A stretch of DNA of 64,000 bases from Carettochelys insculpta (GCF_033958435.1 NC_134137.1:238126501-238190500); one strand, 5' to 3'; numbered from the stretch's first letter, positions 11,054 through 22,572 are shown. Notes: generated by a model not told the origin, from the letters alone. A program made the numbers and translations.

Positions 11054-11526
11054 TAAGATTGCCAGTTTTGTAATATTTAAAAACAGGACACTCCAGTGGG
11101 ACTGCCAGAATTCCTTCTTCCCCAACCCCTCTCCTGCCTGGGTACTGCACCTTCTCCCCAGGCTTCATGCCAGCCATGTCTTTTCCCCTGAGGCTCTGCT
11201 TCTGCTCTACCCCTTCTTTCTGAGTATCCATCCCCATTCACTCCTCTTTCTCTCTACCTAAGTCACTCATTGCTTTTCCACTCTGCCCCTCTCCCTGCAT
11301 GGGTTGGGAGCAACTCATCCGCAGAGCCAGGGCTGTAAGCTGCTGCTGACTGATGAAGATAGAAGATGACCCTGGCTGAGTAAAGGCTGGGATGGGTGAT
11401 GACTTGGTGTTTCCTTGCCTCTCCCTCCCTCAGTAACTGGACTTTGCGTGTACACCTGACCAGATACTGGCAGGTCTCCTTTTAGACTGGACTTTTTCAT
11501 TAGAAACCAGACACCTGGCCACTCTA
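11054..11526 (-). mobile_element. hAT-like element, 'CTAGAGTGGCCAG' family
   Basis: Read on minus it starts TAGAGTGGCCAGGTGTCTGG and ends in a diverged complement of that terminus. The flanks gtatctac (11046-11053) and ggttctac (11527-11534) agree at 6 of 8 positions, consistent with a decayed 8-bp hAT TSD. It resembles a repeat I associate with turtle genomes. It is non-coding. Confidence 0.6.
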
Positions 11527-11767
11527 GGTTCTACTGGTCATTGTTAGTTTGTATTAAATGTAGTCTTGCCAAATGTAGTTGCCAGCTAGAAGCAGATAAC
11601 AATTTTCAGCTGGACTTTCCACTCGGGAAGGCAATGTAATTTTCCCTTCTAGAGTGTCAGCTGGCTCTAAAGTATACGACAGAACTTCCCAGTATCACAG
11701 AATGTTTGTGTTCCCTTCACCTCTCTATATTATTTTCTGATTTGCATTATCATGTGCAAAACATATT

Positions 11768-12110
11768 GGCTGTGTCTACACGGGCACATATCTTTCGAAG
11801 ATTACTAATGAGTTGCTGAATTGAATATTCAGTGCCTCATTAGCATTAGGACGCTTCCGTCCGTGGCGCTTTGAAAGTGCCGCTTTTGAAAGCGTGTAGT
11901 TTGGCGCGGCTACACGGGTCTTTTCGAAAGGACACCGCACCTTTCGAAATCCCCTTATTCCGATCAGTGATTGAATAGGAGCCCGCTTTCAAAGCGCTGT
12001 GACCGGAAGCATCCTAATGCTAATGAGGCGCTGAATATTCAATTCAGCGCCTCATTAGTAATCTTCAAAATACGGCTATTTCGAAGATATGTGCCCATGT
12101 AGACACAGCC
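11768..12110. mobile_element. Complete foldback MITE, TTCGAAG family
   Basis: The inverted ends are GGCTGTGTCTACACGGGCAC and GTGCCCATGTAGACACAGCC, with a perfect 3-bp ATT duplication (11765-11767 and 12111-12113). Nearly the whole 343 bp is a hairpin, with CTCATTAG, GAATATTCAG and TTTCGAAAG blocks mirrored about a centre near 11940. CpG positions are well kept. Confidence 0.9.
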
Positions 12111-12113
12111 ATT

Positions 12114-13282
12114 GTGGCACACTGTTTAACCCAAGCAGTTCCAGAGTAGTGTCTTCTATGAATTCAATTAACAATTCAATTCAATCAACAAGGGAAACAT
12201 CATTAAAATTAAGAAATTGTTGTCCATGGGGTTGTGGAGCTAGCTCGTGTGTGTTGGCAAGTGTCTGAGAACAAATGGTTACATGGGGCTCTGACTAAAC
12301 TCCTTGCAATTCAAACTGAAAGTAAAATGCACAGACTATGAGCAATGAGTGTACGTCTGGCATCGTCTATACTAGGAAACAAAACTGAAATTAAACAGTT
12401 AAAATGAATCCTTTTCTGGCCCTTGGGCTAAACAGTCTCATTTCTGTACTTCATCTATGTATCGTCAGGGTTCTTCTGTCCTCCCTCCTATCTTCCACCC
12501 ACCCCCACTGCTGAAGTAAATGTTTTAAGACTCAGGAAGGATGTTCTTAGAAAAAGGATGGTTTTGAGGTTAATCATAGAATCACCGAAATATAGGGCCA
12601 AAAGAGACCTGGAGAGTCATTTAGTCCACCCATTTGCTGAGACAGGACCTGCTGTGAAGAGATGGAGCATGCTGAGTTAGGACAGAATTTCTGGCAATTT
12701 TAATGACTAAAATCTAAAGTCTCTACTAAGCATGTGCAAGCTGCTATTTTTCAAAAGTGTATAACTTGTCCAGATTTGAGGAGATTTTCATGGGGAATGC
12801 ACATGCATGACAAAGAGGGCCCTCCCCCTGCAGCCAATTTCAAGTCCTTACACTAAAGCACAGGGGGTCTAAACCTTTCCAAAGAAAAGTTCAGCATTCT
12901 TACCACCAAAAAATAAAACATAACTAAACCAACATCTTCCCATCTCCTCTGCCCTCTGCTACTTTTCAGAAAGTTCACCCAGAGGTTGATAGCCATCAAG
13001 GAAATCTTCAGCCCCAAAAGTTAAAGGCTGGCTTAATTATGAGCAACTGAAGCAGAGTGTTTTGATGAGATGTGTCAGGCAACCTCAATAATAGGCAGTC
13101 CCACCTGTAGTAATTGTTCCATGGATAATCCGCACCTTATGGGCAATCAACCCGCCAATTTTTGACAATAATAAATTAATTACAAAAACATCTGGGTGAA
13201 TAGCAAAAGAGTCTTGACCCTCTGACCCACTTTGATCTAGAACAGAGGCTAAGAATCCTGCATCCAGGGACTTTATCCAGAT
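12114..13282. other. Mostly unassigned sequence with one CR1 tail
   Basis: Apart from a short CR1-like tail on minus at about 12572-12660 ('aatcatagaatcaccgaaat' followed by 'gggccaaaagagacc'), nothing was recognised. Confidence 0.45.
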
Positions 13283-13456
13283 AGAAGCATAGAACACTGG
13301 AACTGGAAGGAACCTCGAGAGATCATCAACCTTGATGATCTCTATCTAGACCATCTCTGACAGGTGTTTGTCTAACCTGCTTTTAGAAATCTCCACTGAG
13401 GGAGATTCCACAACCTCCCTAGGCAATTGATTCCAGTACTTAACCGCCACTTCTTA
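13283..13456 (-). mobile_element. CR1 LINE 3' end fragment
   Basis: The 'catagaacactggaactgga' block followed by 'gagattccacaacctcccta' is the reverse complement of the CR1 C-terminal coding region and 3' UTR. It is a 5'-truncated copy. The ORF2 tail is frameshifted and non-functional. Confidence 0.85.
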
Positions 13457-14778
13457 TTCTGGCCAGGTTGGCAATAACACAAGCACAACCCTTCCACGCT
13501 AGTTTGCTGCTCCTTGCTGACACCAGAAGGTGCAATATGTGCTGTAAGTAAAGCAGGTTGATATTTTTTTCTCATGAAAAATTTTGACTTTCTGTCAAAG
13601 AGCCCCAAATTGAAAAAAGCCAACAATTGTCAGTTGTCAAGTTTTCAGCTTTCCAATCCAAAGATGAATTTTTTTGAGGCAAGCAGACAGATTCTCCCAG
13701 CATTTTCAACTGATCAAACTTTAGTTCTTTATCTATAAAAGAGAAGTGTTGATCGGCCCTACCTAGAAGGCATTGCTTCCAACAGTGTGCCATGTTCTGA
13801 TGCAGGCAAAAGCCAGGAATACAGGGAAGTCCATGTGGTTATTACAAAGGTGAGTACTTCGCTGTTTGATGACCTGGCAATGCCACTGCAATTTTTGGGT
13901 GCAGTGAGATCTAAAACTTCAAACCTTTTAGGGCTTTTCAGCTTCCAATGGAATATGAATATGGCATTGTGAAAAAAATGTAGCTTTAAGCAATCTTTGT
14001 ACTGTCAGGATTCTGGAGTGTATGGGGACTGTGGACTGCTCTGCTGTCTGAAGGAGCCTAGGAGCCCCTGAAGTGACATGTTCTATTGTCACAGTTCCTC
14101 TCATCTTGACACTCCCCTCCATAGCTCCTATGGCATGCCCTCTGTAGTAAAACTTATAGCAAATCTGCCGGAACAATTCTCCTCTGGTCCCCTGCAGTTT
14201 CATTTCAGTCCTTATGTTCTACCTGTAGGGACTGTCCTGTGGAGGGGGTGGGGGTGGGAATTGGAGCTCAGCATTTATCTTACTCTTACATTACTCAGTA
14301 AAATTAAAAGAAGTTCTCTTCCCAGTTGGGGCTGGTTCTTATTCCCTCCAATCTGAAGTTTGCTTATTTCTTCTTACAACTCCCAGTTTCTGATACTTCC
14401 TCCCACCACCTGATTCTTCCCTTTGTCTGATTTACAGCTGCTCCTTTACACCTTTTCTGGAGGAAACAGTTGCAATTTGTCCTGTTCTGGATCAAATTGC
14501 TTTTACACCTCTTGCCTCTCCATATGCTAAGCACTGAAAGCAAGATGTTTGATACAGTGAGCTGGCTCCAGTTAATGGAAAAGTTCCTGTAAACTTCAAC
14601 CAGTGCTGAATCAGGTCCTCTATTTCTTTCTCCCTTTTCCTTCCAAATGGCCTATCTGTCTGCCACTAAAATGAGCCACTGACCCTTGACAAGTACTTCC
14701 TCTGTAGATCTCAGCAGAGAAAGAGGAAGTTAGCCTGAAAGAAGCAGACACTACCTTAAGTGTTTGCAAGCCTATGGA
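13457..14778. other. Unassigned sequence
   Basis: No exon, RNA gene or repeat family was recognised in 1.3 kb. Confidence 0.4.
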
Positions 14779-16184
14779 CAGGGCTGGATTAAGAAAGGGG
14801 CTTTAGGGGCACCAGCCCAGGGCCTGGACCTACAGTGGAGCCACAAAAACGATCTCCATGCTGCCAAAAGTCCAGATTTTGTGTGGGGTCCCCTTAGCTC
14901 AGGGCCTTGTGTTGCAGGCACTAAAGCCCCCTGTGTGTGTTATCAGGTAGTAGGAGGCATGGTTCCACATACTGCTACCTCCCTCACAGCTGGGGTGGAG
15001 TCATGTGGCCACAAGCCCTGGGCAAATTGTGTCCCCATGCTGCCCTTGCCTGCAGCCTCTGCCCCTGCAGTTCCCATTGTCTGGGAATCAATGGGAGTGC
15101 TCCAGGGTGGAGGGCAGGGTGGGGGAGAAGGTGCCTGTAGGTAAGCACAGAACAACACAGGCCATACTGAGCCACCTGCTTTCCTCCTCCCCAACAAATG
15201 GGAGCTGCCCCTGGTAGGCACCCTACTCCCCAGCCACCTGCCCCAGCCCTGAGCCCCCTCCTGTACCCTAACTCCCTAACTGCGTTCTAGACTCCACCCC
15301 AACCCCCTGTCCTGGTTCTGAGCCTCCTGCTGCACCCTAAAGTCCCTAACTCCCTCCTATATCCCACACTCCAACTCTGAGTCCCAGCCCTGAGTATGCT
15401 TCAGCACCCTACCCCCCACCCAGACCCCACATCCACAGCCCAGCCTCCTGTTCTGAGAGTCCTCAAGTGCTCCAGACCCCTTGGCAGCATCCTGGAACCT
15501 CCTTCTGCATCCTAAACCCTTCGTTCCCAGGCCCACCACAGAGCCTGTGCCCCTCATCAGAGCGCTCACCCCTGACTACTCCCATTCTCCTTGGGGTGAC
15601 CAGCCGTCCCGTTTTGAGCAGGACAGCCCCGTATTTCGGGCATCATCCCAGCATCCCAATTTACTTTGACAAAGGGGCTAAATGCCCCATATTCCACTCT
15701 TTTAAATAGCCTCCTGACTTCTTCTGGCTGCGGGGAGCTGGGAGCCGGACCTGCCCAGTGGCGCAGCTGCCACCTGACTTCCTCCAGCTGGGGGGAGCCG
15801 GGAACTGGACCTGCATGGTGGTGCGGCTGCCACCCGACTTCCCCTGGCTGGGGGGGGGCTGTGAGTTTCGCTGGCAGAGTGGCAGCCCATCGGGCAGCTG
15901 CAAGCCACAGCTGTCCCCTGCACCCTGCCAGCAAGTTTGCAGCCCCCACAGTGCAGCCACCACCTGACTCCCAGGTAGAGTGACCATCCATCCCATTTTG
16001 GCCAGCACGGTGTCATTCCTCTGTGTCCCATATTTGGCCAGGGAAGATATGGTCACCCTACCTCCTGCCTTAACTCGCAACTCCTTCTTGCTCTCTGAAG
16101 TCCTCATTTTGGCCCACCACAGAGTATGTGGCCCCTCACAAAATCTATTAGTCTCAGCGCCCCAGAAGAGTTAATCCAGCCCTG
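14779..16184. mobile_element. hAT-like element with nested repeats
   Basis: The termini CAGGGCTGGATTAAG and GTTAATCCAGCCCTG are near-perfect inverted repeats. Flanks cctatgga (14771-14778) and tcaatgga (16185-16192) match at 6 of 8 positions, a decayed hAT TSD. The interior is C/T-rich. It contains a GGGTGACCAGCCGTCCC terminus at 15593, a small element at 15973-16061 bounded by TAGAGTGACC and GGTCACCCTA, and three copies of an approximately 60-bp unit. Open frames across 15566-16107 come from the GC-rich tandem unit. Confidence 0.8.
15712..15865. repeat. Tandem repeat, about 60-bp unit, 2.5 copies
   Basis: 'ctgacttcttctggctg', 'ctgacttcctccagctg' and 'ccgacttcccctggctg' recur at about 60-bp spacing, each followed by GGGGAGC/GGACCTG blocks. 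It lies inside the hAT element and accounts for the overlapping open frames. Confidence 0.75.
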
Positions 16185-17084
16185 TCAATGGAATGAGGAA
16201 GGAGTAGCTGCTGTGAGAATTGCTCGCTTTGCTTTTTCTTGATGGAACTGAAAACCTGGGACATGGGTGTGGAGGGAAACATTTCAATAAAAAGTAAGTG
16301 AACCATAACTTTTTGTTTCCTCAAACAAGTTGCTGCAGTGGCTTCCTGCTCCACCGAAAGGCTCCTGTAGCTACAGAGGCATCAAGCACCTCTCAGTTAC
16401 ATTTCATTGAACAGACAAAGTTCATTCAGGACAACTGTGTTTAAAAATTGTGTAGTGGTACAAAAGGAACCAAGTTATCTCTGTCAGCTTTTGTGCAGCC
16501 TTCTAATCATCAGGCCTTCGAGAAATGTGGAGGAGGGGCCAGTCCCTTCTTAACAGTTATGGGAAATGGAGAATGATTAAATCTTAGGCTTTACCCTGTC
16601 AGTAGAAATGTAAAAATGTCACCCATGAAAAAATATGTATTTTCATAGTGGGCGATGTGTTCCCTCCCCACACTAGCTATCCAGTATAAGAAGGAAACAC
16701 AAGGTTTATATTAGTCAAGCACATTTTTGTCCTATGAATATTGTAACAAAATAATCCCAAATCTGACAATCCATTTTAACTCTCTGTTTTTGACAGATTT
16801 AATAGTAAAAATCCCACTACAATCCTTAGGGAACCTAAAGTGCATGCCAGTGGACATGCTTCTCTTTGTACTGTTTTCACTTGTATGTTTTGTCCTACGT
16901 TAGAACCTGTATGCTGAGTAGTAAATTGAGGTCAGATTTGTAAAGGTAATTAGATGCCTAAAGATGCAGCTAGGCATCTAGGAGTTAGCATTTGTTTAAA
17001 CCCCACTCATTGTTTAGGCAACCAAATTAATTGGAAAGCAGATCCTTCTGGCTACATACGGAGAGGTGAAGGAAGCATTGCAAT
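16185..17084. other. Unassigned sequence
   Basis: No repeat, exon or RNA gene was recognised. Confidence 0.4.
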
Positions 17085-18402
17085 GCTCAGCACAAGTAAT
17101 TAAGAAAATCATCTGCAAACACTTGGAAGGCTGTAGGCTGATAGGGAACAGACGGCATGGATTTGCAAACAAATCATGTCAAACCAACCTGATATCTTTC
17201 TTTGAGAGGACAACAAGCCTTGTGGATAAGGGAGAAGCGGTGGATGTGGTACACCTAGACTTTAGTAAGGCATTTGATGTGGTCTCTCATGATATTCTTA
17301 TCAATAAACTAGGCAAATACAACTTAGATGGGGTTACTATAAGGTGGGTGCAAAACTGGCTGGATAACCTTACTCAGCGAGTAGTTATTAATGGTTCTCA
17401 ATCCTGCTGGAAAGGTTTAACAAGTGGGATTCCACAGGGGTGTGTATTGGGACCGATTCTGTTCAATATGTTCATCAACGATTTAGATATTGGCATAGAA
17501 AGTACGCTTATTAAGTTTCAGATGATACCAAGCTAGGATGGGTTGCAACTGCTTTGGAAGATAGGGTCAAAATTCAAAATGATCTGGACAAATTGGAGAA
17601 ATGGTCTGAGGTAAACAGGATGAAGTTTAATAGAGACAAACACCTAGTGCTCAACTTAGGAAGGAAAAATCAGTTACACATGTACAGAATGGGAAGTGAC
17701 TGTCTATGAAGGAGTATGGCATAAAGGGATCTACGGGTTATAGTGGACCACAAGTTAAATATGAGTCAACAGTGTGATGCTGTTGCAAAAAAACCAAACA
17801 TGATTCTGGGATGCATTAACAGGTGTTTTGTGAACAAGACACAAGAAGTCATTCTTCCACTCTACTCTGCGCTGGTTAGGCCTCAGCTGGAGTATTGTGT
17901 CCAGTTCTGGGCACTGCATTTCAAGAAAGATGTGGAGAAATTGGAAAGGGCCCAGAAAAGAGCAACAAGAATGATCAAAGGTCTAGAGGACATGACCTAC
18001 GAAGAAAGGCTGAAAGAATTGTACTTGTTTAGTTTGGAAAAACAAAGACTGACGGGGGACATGGTAGAGGTTTTCAGGTATCTAAAAGGATGTCATAAGA
18101 AGGAGAGAGAAAACTTGTTCTTCTTGGCTCTGAGGATAGAACAAGAAGCAATGGGCTTAAACTGCAGCAAGGGAGGTTTAGGTTGGACATTAGAAAAACT
18201 TTTCTAACTGTCAGGGTGGTCAGACACTGGAATAAATTGTCGAGGGAGGTTGTGGAATCTCCATCTCTGGAGATATTTAAGAACAGGTTAGATAAATGTC
18301 TATCAGGGATGGACTAGACAGTACTTGGTCCTGCCATGAGGGCTGGACTCGAAGACCTTTCAAGGTCCCTTCCAGTCCTAGCATTCTATGATTCTATGAT
18401 TC
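17085..18402 (+). pseudogene. CR1 LINE, reverse transcriptase fragment, decayed
   Basis: This 5'-truncated CR1 copy encodes the middle and C-terminal part of ORF2p, a reverse transcriptase used in target-primed retrotransposition. Residues such as [17 protein letters not shown] and [14 protein letters not shown] (in 17066-17536) are RT motifs. The frame breaks just where the catalytic FADD box should be: IKF is followed by QMIPS and a stop, consistent with loss of one base near 17519. The thumb and C-terminal part resumes at 17743-18207 ([18 protein letters not shown]). The copy ends in the CR1 signature GATTCTATG repeats near 18388-18402. The endonuclease domain is absent, so it is inactive. 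Confidence 0.93.
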
Positions 18403-18889
18403 AAACTCCAAGATCCCTTGCTGATTGATGGGAGCCCATGATCCAGGCAAAAGGATTCTCAGAACACTGAAAGCTGAGAACTGCCTAATCAAACAAAAAG
18501 TGAAATTGCAGGTGAAAGGACAGGGATTAGGTCTCAGATTCCTAAAAGGATGTAGGTGCCTGATTGATAAATCCAGAGGGAGGCACCCATCTCTGCTATG
18601 TGTGAGAGACTCCCTTACCCACAAATATAATCATAAAGAGACCCTCACCCACAAATATAGTCAGCAGCCTGGCTCATAGGCTTCTTTCATCGGACAAGGG
18701 AAACCTGCTCTCACATATCTGTTCTGAAGCAAGAACTTGAATATAGGTTTTCCATTTCCCCTGTGTGTGCCCTCACTCCTGGGCTACTGGTATCCTGGGA
18801 TTGATCTCACTCAGTCTTTCCTGGCTGAGCAGTTATACTTGATATAAATAACTAAATATTCACTTGAGGCAGAAAGAGACTGCTTCTGT
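18403..18889. other. Unassigned sequence
   Basis: Nothing was recognised except a short direct repeat 'acccacaaatata' near 18616 and 18648. Confidence 0.4.
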
Positions 18890-19110
18890 AGCCCAATGGC
18901 CAGGGCTTGGGATGTGGGTGAGTCAGGTTCAAGTCTGTTCTGAAGAACGTTTAATTATGCATACAAAGTGAAACAACTCCAGCAGGAGAAACCAGTCAGA
19001 ATATTCAGTAGCCAGCTGGTTAGGACACTCTCTGGGAATGTGAGAGACTGGGGTTCAAGTTCTCTCTCTATCTCAGGCAGAGGGGTCCCAAATGTGGGTC
19101 TCTTATGAGT
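18890..19110 (+). repeat. Two partial tRNA-derived SINE copies
   Basis: Both blocks look like tRNA heads: 'gcccaatggccagggcttgg' with B-box GGTTCAAGTCT (about 18928), and 'agctggttaggacactctct' with B-box GGTTCAAGTTC (about 19051). They lack a foldable acceptor stem and are separated by ordinary sequence, so they are SINE relics and not tRNA genes. Confidence 0.5.
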
Positions 19111-19371
19111 GTTTAACCTGGATGTCTTTGATGGGGGCAGGTATCAGTGCAGAGCATGCCTAATGGATCAGGCCACATGGGCCAGAAGATACTGAAAAGA
19201 ACATCTAATTCAAGAATCCTCCCAGGGGTTAGGCATGAGAGAAGGCTCTAAGTAGCTCATGATCTGTAGGGTCATCAGGGCTTAGGCAGCTTTACTCATG
19301 CTCATGCTGTCAGAAGCATAGGTGCCTGTTAGGTTATGCCAATATGTTGGAGTGAGACACCTGAAAAGGCA

Positions 19372-19498
19372 AATATCAGAGAGGTAGCCTTGCTAGTCCA
19401 TACCTTCAAGAACAACAAGAAGTTATGTGGTACCTTATAGATTAACAGTTATTTTGGAGCATAAGCTTTCATGGGCAAAGACCCACTTCATCAGAGTG
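19372..19498 (+). repeat. Dispersed 'GTAGCC...GACCCACTTCATCAG' repeat at PLE head
   Basis: This roughly 125-bp unit recurs in the window at 32743-32874, 60550-60892 and 61066-61163. Landmarks are GTTAGTCTGTA-like, CTGTGGCACCTTA-like and GCATAAGCTTTC-like blocks, then GACCCACTTC. It is easily mistaken for a SINE, but no PolIII promoter is evident. Here it adjoins the Penelope coding region without a break. Confidence 0.7.
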
Positions 19499-19511
19499 AG
19501 GCAGGCCTATC

Positions 19512-20087
19512 CTTGCCTACAGACAGCCCACCAACCTTAAACAAATTCTCACCAGCAACTATAGATCACAACACAGCAACTCTAAACCTGGAACCAATCC
19601 CTGCAACAAATCTTGCTGCCAACTCTGCTCCCATATCTACACCAGCAATATCATCATAGGACCTAACATAAACCATACGATCAGGGGCTCCTTTACCTGC
19701 ACATCTAATATAATATATGCCATCATGTGCCAGCAATGCCCCACTGCAATTTACATTGGCCAAAGTGGACAGTTGCTGCTTAAAAGAATAAATGCAAATA
19801 AATCAGACATCAGGAATGGTAATGTACAGAAACCTGTGGGAGAGCACTTCAGTCTCTCTGGATATTCAGTAAGAGATATAAAAGTAGCAGTCTGAAGACA
19901 AAGAAATTTCAAAAATCAAATGGAGAGAGAAATCTCTCTGCTGCAATTTATTTGCAAATTTGACTCCATCAACCAAGGATTAAACAGAGACTGGGAATGG
20001 CTGGCCCCTTACAAAAGCAGCTTCTCTGCCATGGGTGTTAACATCTCCACATTAGACTCTGACAATGGGCCATATCCCCCTGTCTGA
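19512..20087 (+). pseudogene. Penelope-like element C-terminal GIY-YIG endonuclease
   Basis: Translation from CTT at 19512 gives LAYRQPTNLKQILTSNY, then a Cys-rich linker (PCNKSCCQLCSHI) and GSFTCTSNIIYAIMCQQC followed by TAIYIGQSGQ. This is the GIY-YIG nuclease signature of Penelope-like retroelements, which nicks target DNA for integration. The RT domain, which precedes it in full-length elements, is missing. One in-frame TGA interrupts after DIKVAV (about 19895). The frame then continues (REISLLQFICKFDSINQGLN, the conserved PLE tail with its GLN motif) to TGA at 20085-20087. So it is a single-stop, truncated relic. Family assignment rests on motif order recalled from the family. Confidence 0.85.
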
Positions 20088-20346
20088 TCTGACTTGTTTT
20101 TTTATCTTTTGATACATACTACTGATAATGGGCCATTTCCACCTTGACTGAATAGATCTTGTCAGCTCTGGCCCTCCCTTTTACTTGGACCCCACTCTTT
20201 AAATACTGTTCTGAAAAGGCAGTTAGGCACCTGAGTTCTTTTGTGAATCTAGTTCTCATTCCCAAAACAGTCCCATTGATTTCAGTGGTATTTCTCAGGA
20301 AATAACATGCTGCCCAGGATGAGCAGTGCAATGTGGCCCTTTAGGC

Positions 20347-20686
20347 CAGGGTGAGCAAACTTTTTATTCTGGGCCCTACTTTTCATCCCAGCAATTAGCT
20401 GCTCCCCCTACCCCCAACCTGTCTAATGTAATCCAAACCAATGGAAATTTTGGTTATGTTCATATGAAGAAAAGCCCTTACAGTATCTATAAGAATATAA
20501 GTCTGTAGAATGTAAAAGCTTTATTAATCAGCTATAAATATGAATACATGCAGATAAAAACAGTAAAATATTTCAACATTTTTAATGAGATGGATGAGCC
20601 TGAGACCTGACAGCTGACCATGATGTGTCCCCCTTATAAAATTTCACCCCTCCCAGGCAGCCTGACCCCCACTTTGTGCACCCCTG
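20347..20686 (+). mobile_element. hAT-like MITE, CAGGGTGAGCAAA family (copy 1)
   Basis: The ends CAGGGTGAGCAAACTTTTT and ACTTTGTGCACCCCTG are inverted. Flanks ctttaggc and ccttaaga agree at 5 of 8 positions, a weak hAT TSD. The interior is AT-rich and non-coding. A second copy of the same length lies inverted at 25044-25383. Confidence 0.75.
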
Positions 20687-20697
20687 CCTTAAGACAA

Positions 20698-21501
20698 TGT
20701 AGGGTTAATTAGAGAAAGTTAATTAGCCATATTTAATTATTCATTTGTATCAGTTTATATTTGTACAAATTCATATCTAGTTCTGTTATAAACTGTAAAA
20801 TCACTTGAGCAAATCCAGACTCCATATTGTACCAGACCCCATATTGTACCAGACTCCATACTGCATTCTGTAAGCTCTCTTGGAGCTGAACCCTTGCCTA
20901 GTTAAGTGACTAGGGCGTAAATTGTACAATTGTATTAGATGTGTGAATGGGGTATGTATGGTATGTATGATTGATCCTCCACACTAGCCTATCCTGAAGA
21001 TCAGACACCAATGGCTGAAGAAGCTGAAGAAGTGCAGACAACACCCTAAAGGTGAGAAAAAATCCACCCCGAAGACAAAAGAACAAGGTCTTACTAAGGA
21101 CAAGCAGGAAAGTCATGTCTGGACATGACTGTAAGGCAGCATGACACAGCAGGACCCATAGGCTAACATCTAGCCTGTATCCTATAAAAGAAGGGGTGAG
21201 AAGGAAGGACCTCTGGGTAACGTTCTGCCTGCAACATCAAAGAACATCGGTGCTTGCCCGACAGAGACCTGGCTCTTCCTTGTGCCCGGCTTGCCTGGCC
21301 AGTTAGCCACCACAAGCTACAAACCAAAGCTGCCAACTCAGGACTGGTAATTATGCAGCAGCTGCAGAACATTTGGGATATGTGTGTGTTGTGTGTGTGT
21401 GTATGTAAAGGGTATGTAGATAGGTACTAATTACTCTTATAATAAAAGTGGCATACTGCCTTGTCCCCTGAAAAAGATCCTGTCTGTATTTTCTGCATAA
21501 C
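20698..21501 (+). mobile_element. Candidate solo LTR with TATA box and polyA signal
   Basis: The block begins TGTAGGGTTAATTAG and ends CTGCATAACA. It carries TATAAAA at 21183-21189, AATAAA at 21441-21446 and a GT-rich then U5-like tail, in the order expected of U3-R-U5. No gag or pol sequence adjoins. I could not find a TSD, so the exact ends are uncertain. A (TG)n tract sits at about 21379-21404. Confidence 0.6.
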
Positions 21502-21668
21502 AGTATATGTGCTTTGCTGCTGCCATGAAAAAAGTTCTCTTCCTGCTGCAGTTCAGCATTGGTGATGTGGTCCTGCCACGTTTACTTGCTTTTTATTGTG
21601 TGAATAGTTCTTCCTAAAGCAACACAACTAGCCATCAAAGGGCCAGTTTCTGATACCCTATTCTCATT

Positions 21669-21948
21669 GGCTACGTCTACACTAGAAGCATCTGTCTACA
21701 GAAGTTACTGTTGGAAGAGATGTTCTGACAAAACTTCTGTCAACAGCTCATGTCTACACATGAAAGCAGACTGATCTTCCGATCTGCTCTTTTAACAAAA
21801 GCGCCCCCCCTCGCCCCCCCGAGCGGCTACATGGCTTTTCTGTTGACATTTTCTGTTGACGAAATGCATTTTGTGTGTAGATGCTTCTTCAGTTTTGTAG
21901 ACAAAAACTCTAGTTTTGTCTACAAAACTGCCTAGTGTAGATGCAGCC
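21669..21948. mobile_element. Foldback MITE, TTGACA/GTCTACA family
   Basis: Ends are GGCTACGTCTACACTAG and CTAGTGTAGATGCAGCC. Flanking triplets are ATT and ACT, a probably mutated 3-bp TSD. Interior motifs CTGTCAACAG and TTTTGTCTACAAAACT relate it to 2081-2449 and 5658-6091. Confidence 0.8.
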
Positions 21949-22572
21949 ACTGAGTAGTACCTTATTCCTTGAGTAACCCCATTGAGTTAATTGACTTCAG
22001 TGAGGCTACATGTAGATTAAGGAGCTCCACAACATGCTTCAGCATATACGAATGGAAGAATCTAGTCATAAAGAAGGGGTTTGGTAGGCTGAATAGGCTA
22101 GTAGAAACTGCTCAATACAAGGAAGCTGTGTACTCTATTGAGCTGTTTTAATATGGCCATGCCAACTTTGCTCATGCTGAATAGTACTTTGCTCCATGAT
22201 TAATCCCACTGGTAGATCATGACTTTACAATCTGTTCCCAGGAAAAGAAGAGGGAGGACATTGTGGCTGGTTTATACCTGGCACAGCATATGCTTTTTGC
22301 AATTAAGGATCCATTCTCTTCTACCCATACCTGCCTAGCTCTTCTAAGGAGGGGACAAAGCAACTCAGCAGAGCCTCTGACCCTCCACGTTACTTCGGTG
22401 CACGGCACAGATGCCAGGCCGTGGTCTGGCCCAGGGTAATGTTCTACTCAGCCTAAATCAAGGGGGCAGAACCTGGCTTGTAATGGTCAGAACTTTTATA
22501 TTGACTATGCCCAAGCTAAGAGTTGTAAATTATGAGTATGACATTGCTGCTTTAAAAACAAAGGAACAAAGT
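21949..22572. other. Unassigned sequence
   Basis: No repeat or exon was recognised. Confidence 0.4.

Larger units (their letters stand above)
19372..20210 (+). mobile_element. Penelope-like retroelement insertion, 5'-truncated
   Basis: An 11-bp direct repeat ctgaaaaggca (19361-19371 and 20211-20221) bounds an 839-bp insertion. It has three parts in one orientation: a 'SINE-like' head (19372-19498, 'atcagagaggtagccttgct' through 'acccacttcatcagag'), a coding part for a GIY-YIG endonuclease tail (19512-20087), and a 3' non-coding tail ending near 'ctctttaaatactgtt'. Long variable TSDs and 5' truncation fit Penelope-like elements. The shared TSD argues that the head repeat belongs to this element. 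Confidence 0.8.

Noticed and set aside
11768..12110. microRNA-type hairpin
   Set aside because: The hairpin is the whole 343-bp transposon with a TSD; nothing shows Dicer-type processing.
19009..19070. tRNA gene
   Set aside because: B-box-like GGTTCAAGTTC is present without a foldable cloverleaf; it is a SINE relic.
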